DNA from: a bacterium HR28
GTDB lineage: Bacteria > Chloroflexota > Chloroflexia > Thermomicrobiales > Thermomicrobiaceae
DNA: 64,000 bases
Reading direction: 5' to 3'
NCBI GenBank assembly: GCA_002898255.1
Contig: BEIE01000001.1
Coordinates: 1-64,000, forward strand
The position numbers and the translations under genes are program-made. Shown one piece after another: positions 55,250 through 64,000 of this stretch. Each line of letters starts with the position of its first letter. Positions within the stretch are counted from its first letter, which is position 1. The notes under the pieces were generated by a model. It saw nothing but the letters and a program-made list of their open reading frames with translations. It did no database searches and was not told the origin of the DNA.

Positions 55250-56557
55250 ATGACTGAGAGGACCGTGACGATGAGCGAGCCATTGACACAAACCGTGATC
55301 GCGATGGATCTCGTACCCTTCCGTTTCGGCCCAGGCGCAACTACAGAGGTGACGGACGAGCTCCGCCGCCTCGGCGCACGGCGCGTACTGCTGGTGGCCG
55401 ATCCCACGCTCCGGCGTCACGGCCTGGTAGACCGTCTCGAAGCGGCGATTCAGGACGCTGGGGCCGAAGTCACCACGTTCGAGCGCGTTCACATCGAACC
55501 CACGGACCGCTCGCTCCGTGAGGCGATCGAATTTGCGCAACGTATCCACCCCGATGCCTACGTATCGCTTGGTGGCGGCAGCACGATCGATACGGCCAAG
55601 GCGATGAACCTCTTCACGACGTATCCAGCCGACCTCTTCGACTACCTCAACAAGCCGATCGGTAAGGGACTTCCGGTTCCGGGTCCCTTGGCGCCTCACA
55701 TCGCCCTACCGACCACAGCTGGTACAGGCAGCGAGACGACCGCAGTGATTGCCCTGGAGCTTTCCGAGCGACGGCTGAAGACAGGGATCTCGCACCGGTA
55801 CATCCGGCCGACAATCGCGATCGTCGACCCACTCAACACCGTCACCTGCCCACCGATGGTCACCGCCTTCGCTGGGCTGGATGTACTGTGCCATGCAATC
55901 GAGTCCTATACCGCGAAACCGTATAATGTCCGGCCACGCCCAGCCAGCGCAGCAGAGCGGCCCGCGTATATCGGATCCAACCCGATTGCCGATCTCTGGA
56001 GCGCTCAGGCGATCCGTTGGGGCGCGAAGTATTTGCGTCGGGCCTTCTTCGCGCCGCTTGACTTGGAGGCGCGCACCTTCATGGCGATGGCCAGCCTGAC
56101 AGCTGGGATCGGCTTCGGCAATGCGGGTGTGCACATCCCACACGCGATGTCATACCCAATCGCAGGCATGGTCCGTGAGTTCTTCCCACCAGACTACGAC
56201 GTCGACGAGCCGCTGATCCCCCACGGCCTCGCTGTCGTCGTGGGTGCGCCTGCCGCATTGCGCTTCACGGCGGTTTCCTGGCCAGAGCGTCACGCGGAGG
56301 TCGCAGAGATGCTGGGCATCGATACGCGCGGCATGCCGGTACGCGCCGCCGCCGAGGCTGTCGCCGAGGCGCTCCTTCAGCTTATGCGCGACCTCGGCTT
56401 GCCGAGCGGTCTTGAAGAACTCGGATTCAGTGAAAAGGACATCCCGGCACTCGTCGAGGGCACGCTCGCTCAGCAACGCATCCTGGTCAACAGCCCACGA
56501 CCGGTCGATGAGCGTGCGCTGACCGAAATCTTCCGCCAGGCGATGCGGTACTGGTAA
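55250..56557 (+). CDS. Iron-containing alcohol dehydrogenase (hydroxyacid-oxoacid transhydrogenase-like)
   Basis: FGPGATTEVTDELRRLGARRVLLVADPTL...YVSLGGGSTIDTAKAMNLFTTYP...LPTTAGTGSETTAVIAL...GFGNAGVHIPHAMSYPIAGMVREFFP. Start may be the ATG at 55271. Confidence 0.88.
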   Translation: MTERTVTMSEPLTQTVIAMDLVPFRFGPGATTEVTDELRRLGARRVLLVADPTLRRHGLVDRLEAAIQDAGAEVTTFERVHIEPTDRSLREAIEFAQRIHPDAYVSLGGGSTIDTAKAMNLFTTYPADLFDYLNKPIGKGLPVPGPLAPHIALPTTAGTGSETTAVIALELSERRLKTGISHRYIRPTIAIVDPLNTVTCPPMVTAFAGLDVLCHAIESYTAKPYNVRPRPASAAERPAYIGSNPIADLWSAQAIRWGAKYLRRAFFAPLDLEARTFMAMASLTAGIGFGNAGVHIPHAMSYPIAGMVREFFPPDYDVDEPLIPHGLAVVVGAPAALRFTAVSWPERHAEVAEMLGIDTRGMPVRAAAEAVAEALLQLMRDLGLPSGLEELGFSEKDIPALVEGTLAQQRILVNSPRPVDERALTEIFRQAMRYW

Positions 56558-56982
56558 ACGCATCCCGAAAGGTACGCGCGACACGCACAATGCTTGGTCC
56601 ACCTGTGCCACCCAGGGATCGCCCCTCTCTGAGCGGTGCGGTATCCATGTGTGGCCGGCTACCCCCTGCCCTACAACAGCTTTGCAGCGACAGCGGCCCT
56701 CACAACCGCACACAAGTCGGGCACGTTGTGTGACCGTCGCGCGTCTTGTCGACTGGCTCGGACTGCCCCGGCGACATTGGAACTCCCCGCGGCTTGCAGT
56801 CTCGGCATGGGGATCGCGTCAGCACGCGCCCGCACAGTGCCGCGAACACACAGCGGATGCTCATCGAGAGCGACGGCCAGTCAGGACTTTAGATTTTATC
56901 GCCCCGCGCCGAATGGTAGACTGGATTACCTGCACCCCCTTGGTGCAGACAAAGCAGACCATCGAGCGAGAGGAGGCGCACG

Positions 56983-57750
56983 ATGGCTCCCCCCAGGAGA
57001 TGGATCGTTATTCTCGCGGCGACTATTGCCCTCGTTATGGTGGCCTGCAGCAGTCCGGCTGCAAGTCCGTCACCAGCGCCCAGCGCACCGACCACCACCG
57101 TAGCTACTACCGCAACGGCATCGGCAGAAAGACCGACGCCGACGGTGTCACTCCCCACACCCACGCCTGCCAGTATGCCGCCCACGCCCACTGTGGCTGT
57201 CCCCTCCCCGACCACTGCAAGCCAGCCGGAGACAGCACCCCGCGACCGCTGGGCCGCGGCCTGGCAAGGTGTTCGGAGCGTTGCCATTCACGGACAGGCC
57301 TACGACCCGTCCGGTGTGTTGCTCTCGGAAACGGACCTTCTCCTCGAGAAACCCGATCGACTTCGCGCACTCACCTCCCTCCCAGACGGAACCGAAATGG
57401 AAATGATCCTTATCGGTGAGCGACTCTGGCTCCACTTCGGTGGCACCTGGATGGAGGCACCGAGCGGCACGATGAACGAACTTGTCGCGCAGGCGTTCCT
57501 CTTCGAGGACCGCGTTCTCGACGACTCGGGCAACACACCCACCTTCGAACTGGTTGGAGAGGAAACCTTGGACGGTGAGCGGACACAGGTGTGGCAGGCA
57601 GAGTTCACCCAGTTGGGCGGTCGTTCAACCGTTTGGGTCGGCGCGGACGATCTCCCAAGACGACTCGTCTGGGAAGATAACAACGGTCGCGTTGAAGTGC
57701 GCTACTCCCGGTACAACGAGCCGTTTGGAATCCAACCGCCCACCTCGTGA
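56983..57750 (+). CDS. Secreted lipoprotein, LolA/LppX-like fold guess
   Basis: Lipobox-like LVMVACSS, low-complexity TPTPTP linker, then a beta-rich domain. Confidence 0.65.
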   Translation: MAPPRRWIVILAATIALVMVACSSPAASPSPAPSAPTTTVATTATASAERPTPTVSLPTPTPASMPPTPTVAVPSPTTASQPETAPRDRWAAAWQGVRSVAIHGQAYDPSGVLLSETDLLLEKPDRLRALTSLPDGTEMEMILIGERLWLHFGGTWMEAPSGTMNELVAQAFLFEDRVLDDSGNTPTFELVGEETLDGERTQVWQAEFTQLGGRSTVWVGADDLPRRLVWEDNNGRVEVRYSRYNEPFGIQPPTS

Positions 57751-57965
57751 CCGGGCTGGTGCCAAACGAACTCTGGGAGCCTAGCAAGACTGCGACGAGA
57801 CAGAACCGTCCTGATCAGTCAGTCGCAAGCGCTATTGGCTGTCCGACCACAGGAGTGTCCCGTCCGTCCAGCGAGCGCGAGCTCCGACCAGCACTGTAGT
57901 GCGTCCGCGAGCAGGACGGTCCACACCTCGCGTGGTGCACCGCAAGGAGAGGCACGGACGCAACC

Positions 57966-57994
57966 TTGACAAGGGTAGTCTGACGTTCGAGAAT
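57966..57994 (+). promoter_or_regulatory. Candidate promoter TTGACA-17-GAGAAT upstream of the cobalamin riboswitch
   Basis: -35 at 57966-57971, -10 at 57989-57994. A second TTGACA lies near 58027. Confidence 0.5.
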
Positions 57995-58029
57995 GATGGG
58001 GAGGCCGATCGGCCAGTGTGTGCACCTTG

Positions 58030-58200
58030 ACAGGACGTGCGAGACGGCGGCGAGTGCGAGCGTCTGACCGGGCACATGCTCGGTCCGCTCGTCCACACGG
58101 GGGAACACCGGTGAAAGTCCGGGGCTGTGCCGCAACTGTGACGTCGCGCCAGGTGGCGTGGCGAAGCCAGGTCTACCGTCGCCGCCGTGTCCGACCCGCC
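58030..58200 (+). promoter_or_regulatory. Cobalamin (B12) riboswitch
   Basis: Core GGGGGAACACCGGTGAAAGTCCGGGGCTGTGCCGCAACTGTGACG followed by GAAGCCAGGTCTACC; matches the conserved cobalamin aptamer core and B12 box. Outer boundaries approximate. Confidence 0.92.
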
Positions 58201-58259
58201 TCGAGCTAAGGGGGGAGGACGCCAGTGATCCGCTGTGCCTCGACGCAGTGAACCACCGG

Positions 58260-58291
58260 CAGCCCGCCCCGCGCGGGCTGTTTCCGTTTTT
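58260..58291 (+). terminator. Riboswitch expression-platform terminator
   Basis: CAGCCCGC-CCCGC-GCGGGCTG hairpin then TTTCCGTTTTT, between the aptamer and the first gene. Confidence 0.75.
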
Positions 58292-58347
58292 CCCGATAAG
58301 CCAAAGAGTGCGGTTCGGAGCCGACCTCAGTCCGAAAGGGGGTTGGA

Positions 58348-59856
58348 ATGATGCGTCGTTTCGTGACAGTTCTCGTGCTGCTGTTGCTGGTGCTCGCACC
58401 TGGAGCAGGTGTCTCAGCGCATCAACTCGACGCTGCACGAGCACTGGCCGGAGCCACCCACTGGCTGCTTACCCAGCAACGGCCCGACGGTGGTTTCGCC
58501 GGTTTCAGTGGTGAGAGTGACCCAGGAATCACCGTTGATGCAGTCCTGGCACTGGCAGCAGCGGGAATGAACCCAGCGCAGGTCCGGCAGGAAGGGGGCA
58601 GAAGTACCATCGAATACCTTGAATCAGTGGCAGCAAGTTATGCCGAGCGCCCCGGTGGTGCGGCGAAACTGGTACTGGCCGCAATAGCATCAGGGCAGAA
58701 TCCTCGCTCCTTCGGTGGAGTCGATCTGGTCAGGCGACTCGAGCAAGCCTTCGATCCAGCAACCGGCCTCTACGACCAGCAGCTTTTCAGCAACGCGTAC
58801 GTGCTCTTGGCACTTTCTGCTGCTGGGGTTCGCGTGCCAGACGCTGCAATCGGCGGAATCCTGGAGCGCCAAGCTGCTGACGGCAGCTGGGCTTGGGACG
58901 GAAGTACGACACCTGGTGCTGGAGACTCCAACACGACTGCCCTCGTTGTCCAGGCACTGGCAGCACTCGGCCATGCTGACCATCCAGCCGTCCAACGCGC
59001 TCTCCAGTACCTGCGGAGCGTACAGGCATCCGATGGCTCCTTTGCCTATCAACCAGCTGACACCTTGGTTGGCGATGCGAACTCGACCGCGTTAGCCATC
59101 CAGGCACTTCTCGCCGCTGGCGAGGAACCGCAGTCGGCGACATGGCGGTATGCACTCGACGCGTTGGCGCGTTTCGCCAACCCGAGCGGTGCGCTCCGCT
59201 GGCGCGACGATGCCGCTGACGACAATCTGTTCGCCACCGTCCAAGGGATCCCAGCGCTAGCTCGCCAACCCTTCCCGCTGCGCAGTACTGTGCGCCCACT
59301 GCTTGTGGCGCGGGCTCCTCTGGCGACCGAGGAGCCGGGTTGTCGATTGTTCCCGGAGACCGATCAGAGTCTCTGCGGCCCATTCCTTGAGACATGGGAG
59401 CAGCTCGGCGGACTTCCGAACTTCGGATACCCCTTGACGCGCGCCTATTATGATCCAGCTCTCGGACTCGTCGTCCAGTACACCGAGCGGGCGCGCTTCG
59501 AGCTGCACCGTCTTCCCGACGGGAGCGAACTAGTTCTGCTTGGTCGGCTCGGCGCGGAGTCGGCACCATCGGCCCCTCAGGAAGCCTTCGCACCAGCCGA
59601 GCCGAAGACGTCAGCTGACTGCGTCTATTTCGCTGAGACACAGCACAACCTCTGCGCTGGCTTCCGTGCCTACTGGGAGCACTTCGGTGGGTTGAGCGCC
59701 TTTGGTTATCCGCTCAGTGAGGAGTTTGTCGAGAACGGCATGGTCGTTCAGTACTTCGAGCGAGCCCGTTTTGAGTGGCACCCAGGTGTCTGGCCAGAGC
59801 GGTTCGATGTGCTCCTCACCCGGCTCGGCGCTGAGATCGTCGAGGAAGGCTCGTGA
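58348..59856 (+). CDS. Secreted alpha/alpha-barrel protein (prenyltransferase/intrinsic-factor-like fold) with two C-terminal LGFP-like repeats; candidate cobalamin-binding protein
   Basis: Signal peptide; repeats WLLTQQRPDGGFAGFSGESDPGITVDAVLALAAAGM, ILERQAADGSWAWDG...DSNTTALVVQALAALG, YLRSVQASDGSFAYQP...DANSTALAIQALLAAG; then two CxxFxETxxxLCxxFxxxWExxGGLxxFGYPL...VQYxERARFExH repeats. Confidence 0.85.
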   Translation: MMRRFVTVLVLLLLVLAPGAGVSAHQLDAARALAGATHWLLTQQRPDGGFAGFSGESDPGITVDAVLALAAAGMNPAQVRQEGGRSTIEYLESVAASYAERPGGAAKLVLAAIASGQNPRSFGGVDLVRRLEQAFDPATGLYDQQLFSNAYVLLALSAAGVRVPDAAIGGILERQAADGSWAWDGSTTPGAGDSNTTALVVQALAALGHADHPAVQRALQYLRSVQASDGSFAYQPADTLVGDANSTALAIQALLAAGEEPQSATWRYALDALARFANPSGALRWRDDAADDNLFATVQGIPALARQPFPLRSTVRPLLVARAPLATEEPGCRLFPETDQSLCGPFLETWEQLGGLPNFGYPLTRAYYDPALGLVVQYTERARFELHRLPDGSELVLLGRLGAESAPSAPQEAFAPAEPKTSADCVYFAETQHNLCAGFRAYWEHFGGLSAFGYPLSEEFVENGMVVQYFERARFEWHPGVWPERFDVLLTRLGAEIVEEGS

Positions 59857-60788
59857 GAAGAATTCAGCTCCTCTACCGACTCTTCCTTGCGCTCCTGCTC
59901 GCCCTCGCACCACTGGCGGGGGCGAGCAGCGCACCCTCGCTCGCCGAGCGGCCAAACGGTGCTGGACTCGTCGTGCGCTTTGGCGACGGACGCGTCGTCA
60001 CAGCCTATGTGCAGTTTGACGAACCAGCGATTACGGGAATCGAGCTCCTCCAGCGCGCCGGCATTCCGATCACTGTCGCCCCGTTCGGGGGGCTGGGGCT
60101 GGCTGTCTGTGCAATTGCCGGAGAAGGCTGCCCAGCAGAGGACTGCTTTTGTCAAGCCAAGCAGCAACCGGCGTGGTTCTGGCATTACTACGGGTTAACT
60201 CCAGACGGTCGTTGGGTGCTCCATTCGGTCGGCGCGTCGAACCGTCTCCTGAGAGACGGCGACGTCGATGGCTGGTCGTGGACGAGCGGGGAGAGCGGAC
60301 TCCCGGCGGTGACAATCGATGACATCGCGCGGGCACACGGCGTCGAGCGGACAAGAGAGCCATCGCCACTGCCGACACTAGAACCAGTAGTGACAGTGAC
60401 TCCAACGCCGCTGCCAGCAGTGCCTGCTGGGTCACCTCCCTCGCCCGCGACGCTCACAACCCCGACACCGCTTCAAACATCGATCCCGCTAGCGACTCCA
60501 ACCGCACCTCCACGCGTAGCAGCAACGCCGACACTTCCGTCTGCCACCGCTACCTTAGCCCCGAGTGTTACACCGCTCCCGACCCCTGCACTTCCATCGG
60601 TACCACCCTTGTCTCCGGTCGCCGCGGCGACGACTCCAAGCCAGCTCACCGTGCCCACTGTGACCCCACCATCGACACCAGGGAGGAATGGAAGCGGCCC
60701 ACCCTGGATGGCCATTGCCTTCGTCGGCCTTGGTGTGCTGGGGCTCGCTGGGATCGCGTTCCGTCACCGCTGGAGGAAGTGGCGATGA
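59853..60788 (+). CDS. DUF4430/transcobalamin-C-like domain protein with Pro/Thr linker and C-terminal TM anchor
   Basis: GLVVRFGDGRVVTAYVQFDEPAITGIELLQRAGI...CFCQAKQQPAWFWHYYGLTPDGRWVLHSVGASNRLLRDGDVDGWSW; TPTPLP-rich linker; MAIAFVGLGVLGLAGIAFRHRWRKWR. 4-nt overlap with the upstream gene. Confidence 0.8.
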   Translation: MRRIQLLYRLFLALLLALAPLAGASSAPSLAERPNGAGLVVRFGDGRVVTAYVQFDEPAITGIELLQRAGIPITVAPFGGLGLAVCAIAGEGCPAEDCFCQAKQQPAWFWHYYGLTPDGRWVLHSVGASNRLLRDGDVDGWSWTSGESGLPAVTIDDIARAHGVERTREPSPLPTLEPVVTVTPTPLPAVPAGSPPSPATLTTPTPLQTSIPLATPTAPPRVAATPTLPSATATLAPSVTPLPTPALPSVPPLSPVAAATTPSQLTVPTVTPPSTPGRNGSGPPWMAIAFVGLGVLGLAGIAFRHRWRKWR

Positions 60789-61780
60789 ACGGGATGCTCT
60801 GGCTCGTCTGGGCTATTCTCCTGGCGCTGGCGGTCTCGGTGACGCGAAATCCCTTCTACCTGGCGCTCGCACTGCTGGCAGTACTGAGCGTCCGGATCGC
60901 CGTGAACACGACGCGCCCGCTCGGACGAGCTGCCCCACGGTTCGCAGTCTTGGCAGCGCTTGTCCTGATCGGTTGGAGTACGGTTGTCAACGTACTCCTT
61001 GCGCACGTCGGGGATCGGGTCATCACGCGGCTACCGCCCTGGCCGGTTATCGGCGGGCCGCTGACATTCAATGCCCTCTTGTATGGTGCGCTCACAGGCA
61101 TTGCGCTCGCCACCGTCCTCATCGGCATAAGCCTTCTCCACGCTGTCCTCGATCGTCATGAGGCGTTGCGGCTCGTTCCGGGGAGACAGCGCGTGCTCGC
61201 GACGACACTCGCGATCGCGCTCAATGCACTTCCTACCTTCGCTGCAGCGGCACGTGATGCCGAAGAGGCAATCCGGTTCCGTGGGCTGGCTCAGCATTCG
61301 CTTGTGCATCTCCGCATGCTGATCAACGCCGTCCTGGTACGCGGCATGGACTACAGCTTAGCCGTGGCCGAGACGCTCGAGGTACGTGGTTTTGCTGCTG
61401 CCAGCCGTCCCAGTCATCGCACACGGCTCGGGACGCTCGTGTTCCTCGCTGGGGGGCTGATCGCCATTGGCGGGAGCATCGCCGGATCGGGGGCCATCCT
61501 GGCCCTCGGTTTGAGTGGTCTTGTCTTCGGCCTAGCAGGAGCAGCGATTCACGCTTGGCCGGGAGTGCGCGCCCTGCCATGGCCCTGGTCAGCACGCGTG
61601 ACAGCGCTCCTGCTCGGTCTCGTCGCCGCAGGCTTCGTCTGGGCGTTACGCGATCCGGCCGCCGATCTCGCCTACTCGCCCTATCCCACGCTTCACTGGC
61701 CCGGCTTCTCACCAGTTGTTGGCGCCGCGTACCTCCTCCTCGCCGCTCCGGCATTCGCGTTACGCGGAGGACAAGAGTGA
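60785..61780 (+). CDS. ECF transporter T component (CbiQ/EcfT-like)
   Basis: ATG overlaps the upstream TGA (ATGA). Multi-pass protein with ALPTFAAAARDAEEAIRFRGLA and ETLEVRGFAAASRPSH (T-component ARG-type coupling motif region). Confidence 0.88.
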   Translation: MNGMLWLVWAILLALAVSVTRNPFYLALALLAVLSVRIAVNTTRPLGRAAPRFAVLAALVLIGWSTVVNVLLAHVGDRVITRLPPWPVIGGPLTFNALLYGALTGIALATVLIGISLLHAVLDRHEALRLVPGRQRVLATTLAIALNALPTFAAAARDAEEAIRFRGLAQHSLVHLRMLINAVLVRGMDYSLAVAETLEVRGFAAASRPSHRTRLGTLVFLAGGLIAIGGSIAGSGAILALGLSGLVFGLAGAAIHAWPGVRALPWPWSARVTALLLGLVAAGFVWALRDPAADLAYSPYPTLHWPGFSPVVGAAYLLLAAPAFALRGGQE

Positions 61781-63432
61781 TCGAGGTGACCGAGCTCCAC
61801 TACCAGTATCCCGCCGGCCAGTCCCCCGCGCTGATCGCGCCGCGCTGGTTCGTCGGAGAGGGCGAGTTCGTTCTCCTTGCGGGCACTACGGGGTCCGGGA
61901 AGACGACCCTGCTCCGCAGCTTGGTCAGTCTCGTACCGCACTTCTATGGCGGCTGGTTTGGCGGTCGCGTTGTTATTGGCGGTCGCGACACGCGCTCTCA
62001 CCGTCCAGCTGACCTCGCCGACCTCGTTGGCTACGTTAGCCAGGAACCGGAGGCGCAGACACTGCTTGACCGCGTCGCCGACGAGGTCGCTTTCGCGCTC
62101 GAGAATCTCGGCTATTCCTCCGGGGCTGTTGCCGCACGGGTGGAAGAAGCCCTCGATCTCCTTGGGATTGCACATCTGCGCGAGCGTCCCATAGAGTCGC
62201 TTTCCGGCGGAGAGCGGCAACGCGTCACACTAGCTGCAGCACTCGCGCTTCGCCCACGCCTCTTACTGCTCGATGAGCCGACCTCGCAACTCGATCCGTG
62301 GGCTGCCGAGTCGGTGCTCGAGGTCCTCCGGCGGCTCGTCGACGAACTCGGCGTAACGGTTATCCTGGCAGAGCACCGGCTCGATCGCCTGCTGGGCAGT
62401 GCGACACGACTAACGGTCATGGATAAAGGGCACTTGGTCGCCGATGGACCGCCCGCTGAGACTGCCGCCTTTCTTCCCGATCCACCACTACTCGTCCAGC
62501 TCAGCCAGGCACTCGGCTGGTCGCCACCAGCACTGACAGTCGCTGACGCCAAGCGACGACTAGGGCGCGCCTCGTTCCCATCTCGAGCCAAAAGGCACTT
62601 AGCTGGTGGCGAAGTGATCTTAACTCTAGAAGGTGTCACCTGCCAGCGTGGCGATCGCGTCGTGCTCCGCGACATCGACGTTGTGTTTAGACGCGGCAGC
62701 GTCACAGTAATTGTGGGCCGGAATGGGGCAGGGAAGACGACGCTGGTGCGAGCTGCACTCGGACTTGAACCTGTCCAGCGCGGCCGAGTTCGGTTGTTCG
62801 GCCATGAACCGGGAGAGCCGGCATTTCGCAAACGCCTGCGCAGTGTGGCCTATGTGCCGCAGTTTCCCGGTGCCCTACTCCTTGCGACGCGACTCGCCGA
62901 CGACCTCGAGCTGGCACGTCAGAGTCGTGAGTGCTCTCACGATGCCGTCCAGGCTATGGTCGACATGTTCGAGCTCGCGCCACTGCTGTCTGCCCACCCG
63001 TTTGATCTGAGCAGCGGGGAACGCCAGCGTGCCGCGCTGGCAGTCGCGCTGCTCGGTAATCCAGAACTCATCGTCCTTGACGAGCCGACCCGGGGGCTCA
63101 GCCTGACCGTCAAGCGTCGGTTGGCGAAAGAGTTGCGTCAGCGCGCCGCAGGTGGGGCCACGGTCATCGTGACCACACACGACGTCGACTTCGCAGCAGC
63201 AGTTGCCGATCGTGTCTTGCTACTCGGCAATGGCACAGCCATCGCGGAGGGGCCACCCGAGCAGGTACTGGGAGAGAGTTTCGCCTATGCCCCGCTGATT
63301 AGTCGGATCTTTGGCCCCGCGTTCCTCGACCTGGAGGATGTGCTCGAAGTGCTTGCGGCGACGTCTCCGCCGCTCGATTGGCCAATCGGCTATACTCTGG
63401 ACGTCGACGACGTCGATGGGATACGCATGTGA
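61777..63432 (+). CDS. ECF transporter ATPase, two fused ABC domains
   Basis: Two Walker A motifs (GTTGSGKTTLLRSLVSL; GRNGAGKTTLVRAALGL) and two signatures (ESLSGGERQRVTLAAAL; DLSSGERQRAALAVAL). GTG start overlaps the upstream TGA. Confidence 0.95.
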   Translation: MIEVTELHYQYPAGQSPALIAPRWFVGEGEFVLLAGTTGSGKTTLLRSLVSLVPHFYGGWFGGRVVIGGRDTRSHRPADLADLVGYVSQEPEAQTLLDRVADEVAFALENLGYSSGAVAARVEEALDLLGIAHLRERPIESLSGGERQRVTLAAALALRPRLLLLDEPTSQLDPWAAESVLEVLRRLVDELGVTVILAEHRLDRLLGSATRLTVMDKGHLVADGPPAETAAFLPDPPLLVQLSQALGWSPPALTVADAKRRLGRASFPSRAKRHLAGGEVILTLEGVTCQRGDRVVLRDIDVVFRRGSVTVIVGRNGAGKTTLVRAALGLEPVQRGRVRLFGHEPGEPAFRKRLRSVAYVPQFPGALLLATRLADDLELARQSRECSHDAVQAMVDMFELAPLLSAHPFDLSSGERQRAALAVALLGNPELIVLDEPTRGLSLTVKRRLAKELRQRAAGGATVIVTTHDVDFAAAVADRVLLLGNGTAIAEGPPEQVLGESFAYAPLISRIFGPAFLDLEDVLEVLAATSPPLDWPIGYTLDVDDVDGIRM

Positions 63433-63764
63433 AACTGATCATCGCGATCGTGCAGGCAGAAGATGCAGATCGGCTCGTGAGCGAGCTGGTCGACGAAGGA
63501 TTCCGGGTCACACGGATCGCAAGTAGTGGCGCGCTCCTGCGACGTGAGAACGCGAGCTTGCTGCTCGGCGTCGAGGAGCGGGATATCCCGCGGGCCCTGT
63601 CGATCATCCGACGCACTTGTCGCCGGCGCAAGGAGATTGTGATCCCCTACGCCCCAGCAATGGAACCGGGGCTGCTCTGGCTCCCCGAGAACTTCGAGGT
63701 GGAAGTCGGCGGTGCGACAGTTTTCATCCTTCCCGTCGAGCGCATGGAACGGATCGATGGCTGA
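63429..63764 (+). CDS. Second DarA/PstA-like (c-di-AMP receptor family) protein
   Basis: (V/M)KLIIAIVQAEDADRLVSELVDEGFRVTRIASSGALLRRENASLLLGVEERDIPRALSII...NFEVEVGGATVFILPVERMERIDG. GTG overlaps the ECF ATPase stop. Confidence 0.87.
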   Translation: MKLIIAIVQAEDADRLVSELVDEGFRVTRIASSGALLRRENASLLLGVEERDIPRALSIIRRTCRRRKEIVIPYAPAMEPGLLWLPENFEVEVGGATVFILPVERMERIDG

Positions 63765-63906
63765 GCAGCACGGCGGAGCCTAGTGAACGGAAGCGTCATC
63801 TCGTGGCCGGTTCGGGACAAGAAAACAGGACCGGTTCGTTGGGTGGTGACGGTTACCGACAGCGATCAGGAGGGGAAAGAGGCCAACCGCCGCTTGTGAG
63901 GAACGA

Positions 63907-63935
63907 TTGACAGCCCTGATCGGACGCGGTAGGAT
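63907..63935 (+). promoter_or_regulatory. Candidate promoter TTGACA-17-TAGGAT reading off the right edge
   Basis: -35 at 63907-63912, 17-nt spacer, -10 at 63930-63935. Confidence 0.5.
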
Positions 63936-64000
63936 TGACCAGGACTCGAACATGGGTTCTACCTCCAACTCGACGAGCTGAGGAAGGCGGCGACGCAGAT

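Noticed and set aside
63935-63985. tRNA-like T-loop (minus strand GTTCGAGTCCTGG)
   Set aside because: T-stem mispairs and no acceptor or anticodon arm could be built.

Overview
GC-rich bacterial chromosomal segment. Gene content and style suggest Chloroflexota/Thermomicrobia, but this is inference and no search was run. The left ~4.6 kb is a compact phage- or satellite-like module on the minus strand. It has an HK97-type capsid gene running off the left edge (missed by the ORF track) and a chain of genes with 4-nt overlaps that includes a P4/D5-type primase-helicase. Next comes ssrA (tmRNA) with its own terminator, then smpB. The rest is mostly ordinary core metabolism: aroA/aroC, rfbB, trmD, ABC transporters, speE/speD, ligA, DnaQ-UvrC fusion, UDG, ftsK, recR, tmk-darA, nadK, recO, PNP, pyrE, Ca2+/H+ exchanger, carB-carA-pyrC, maf, rlmD-like and an Fe-ADH. 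The most interesting system is at 58.0-63.8 kb. A cobalamin riboswitch with a downstream intrinsic terminator precedes a five-gene operon in which every junction is a 4-nt overlap. The genes encode a secreted alpha/alpha-barrel protein with LGFP-like repeats, a membrane-anchored DUF4430/transcobalamin-C-like protein, an ECF T component, a fused double ECF ATPase, and a second DarA/PstA-like (c-di-AMP receptor family) protein. It looks like a split bacterial intrinsic-factor-like B12 uptake system with no recognisable S component, possibly gated by a PII-like nucleotide sensor. Other notable signals are an autonomous structured RNA candidate at 16.56-16.80 kb, a perfect 13-bp intrinsic terminator in the pyrC leader, and an inverted array of 9-bp repeats inside the primase gene.
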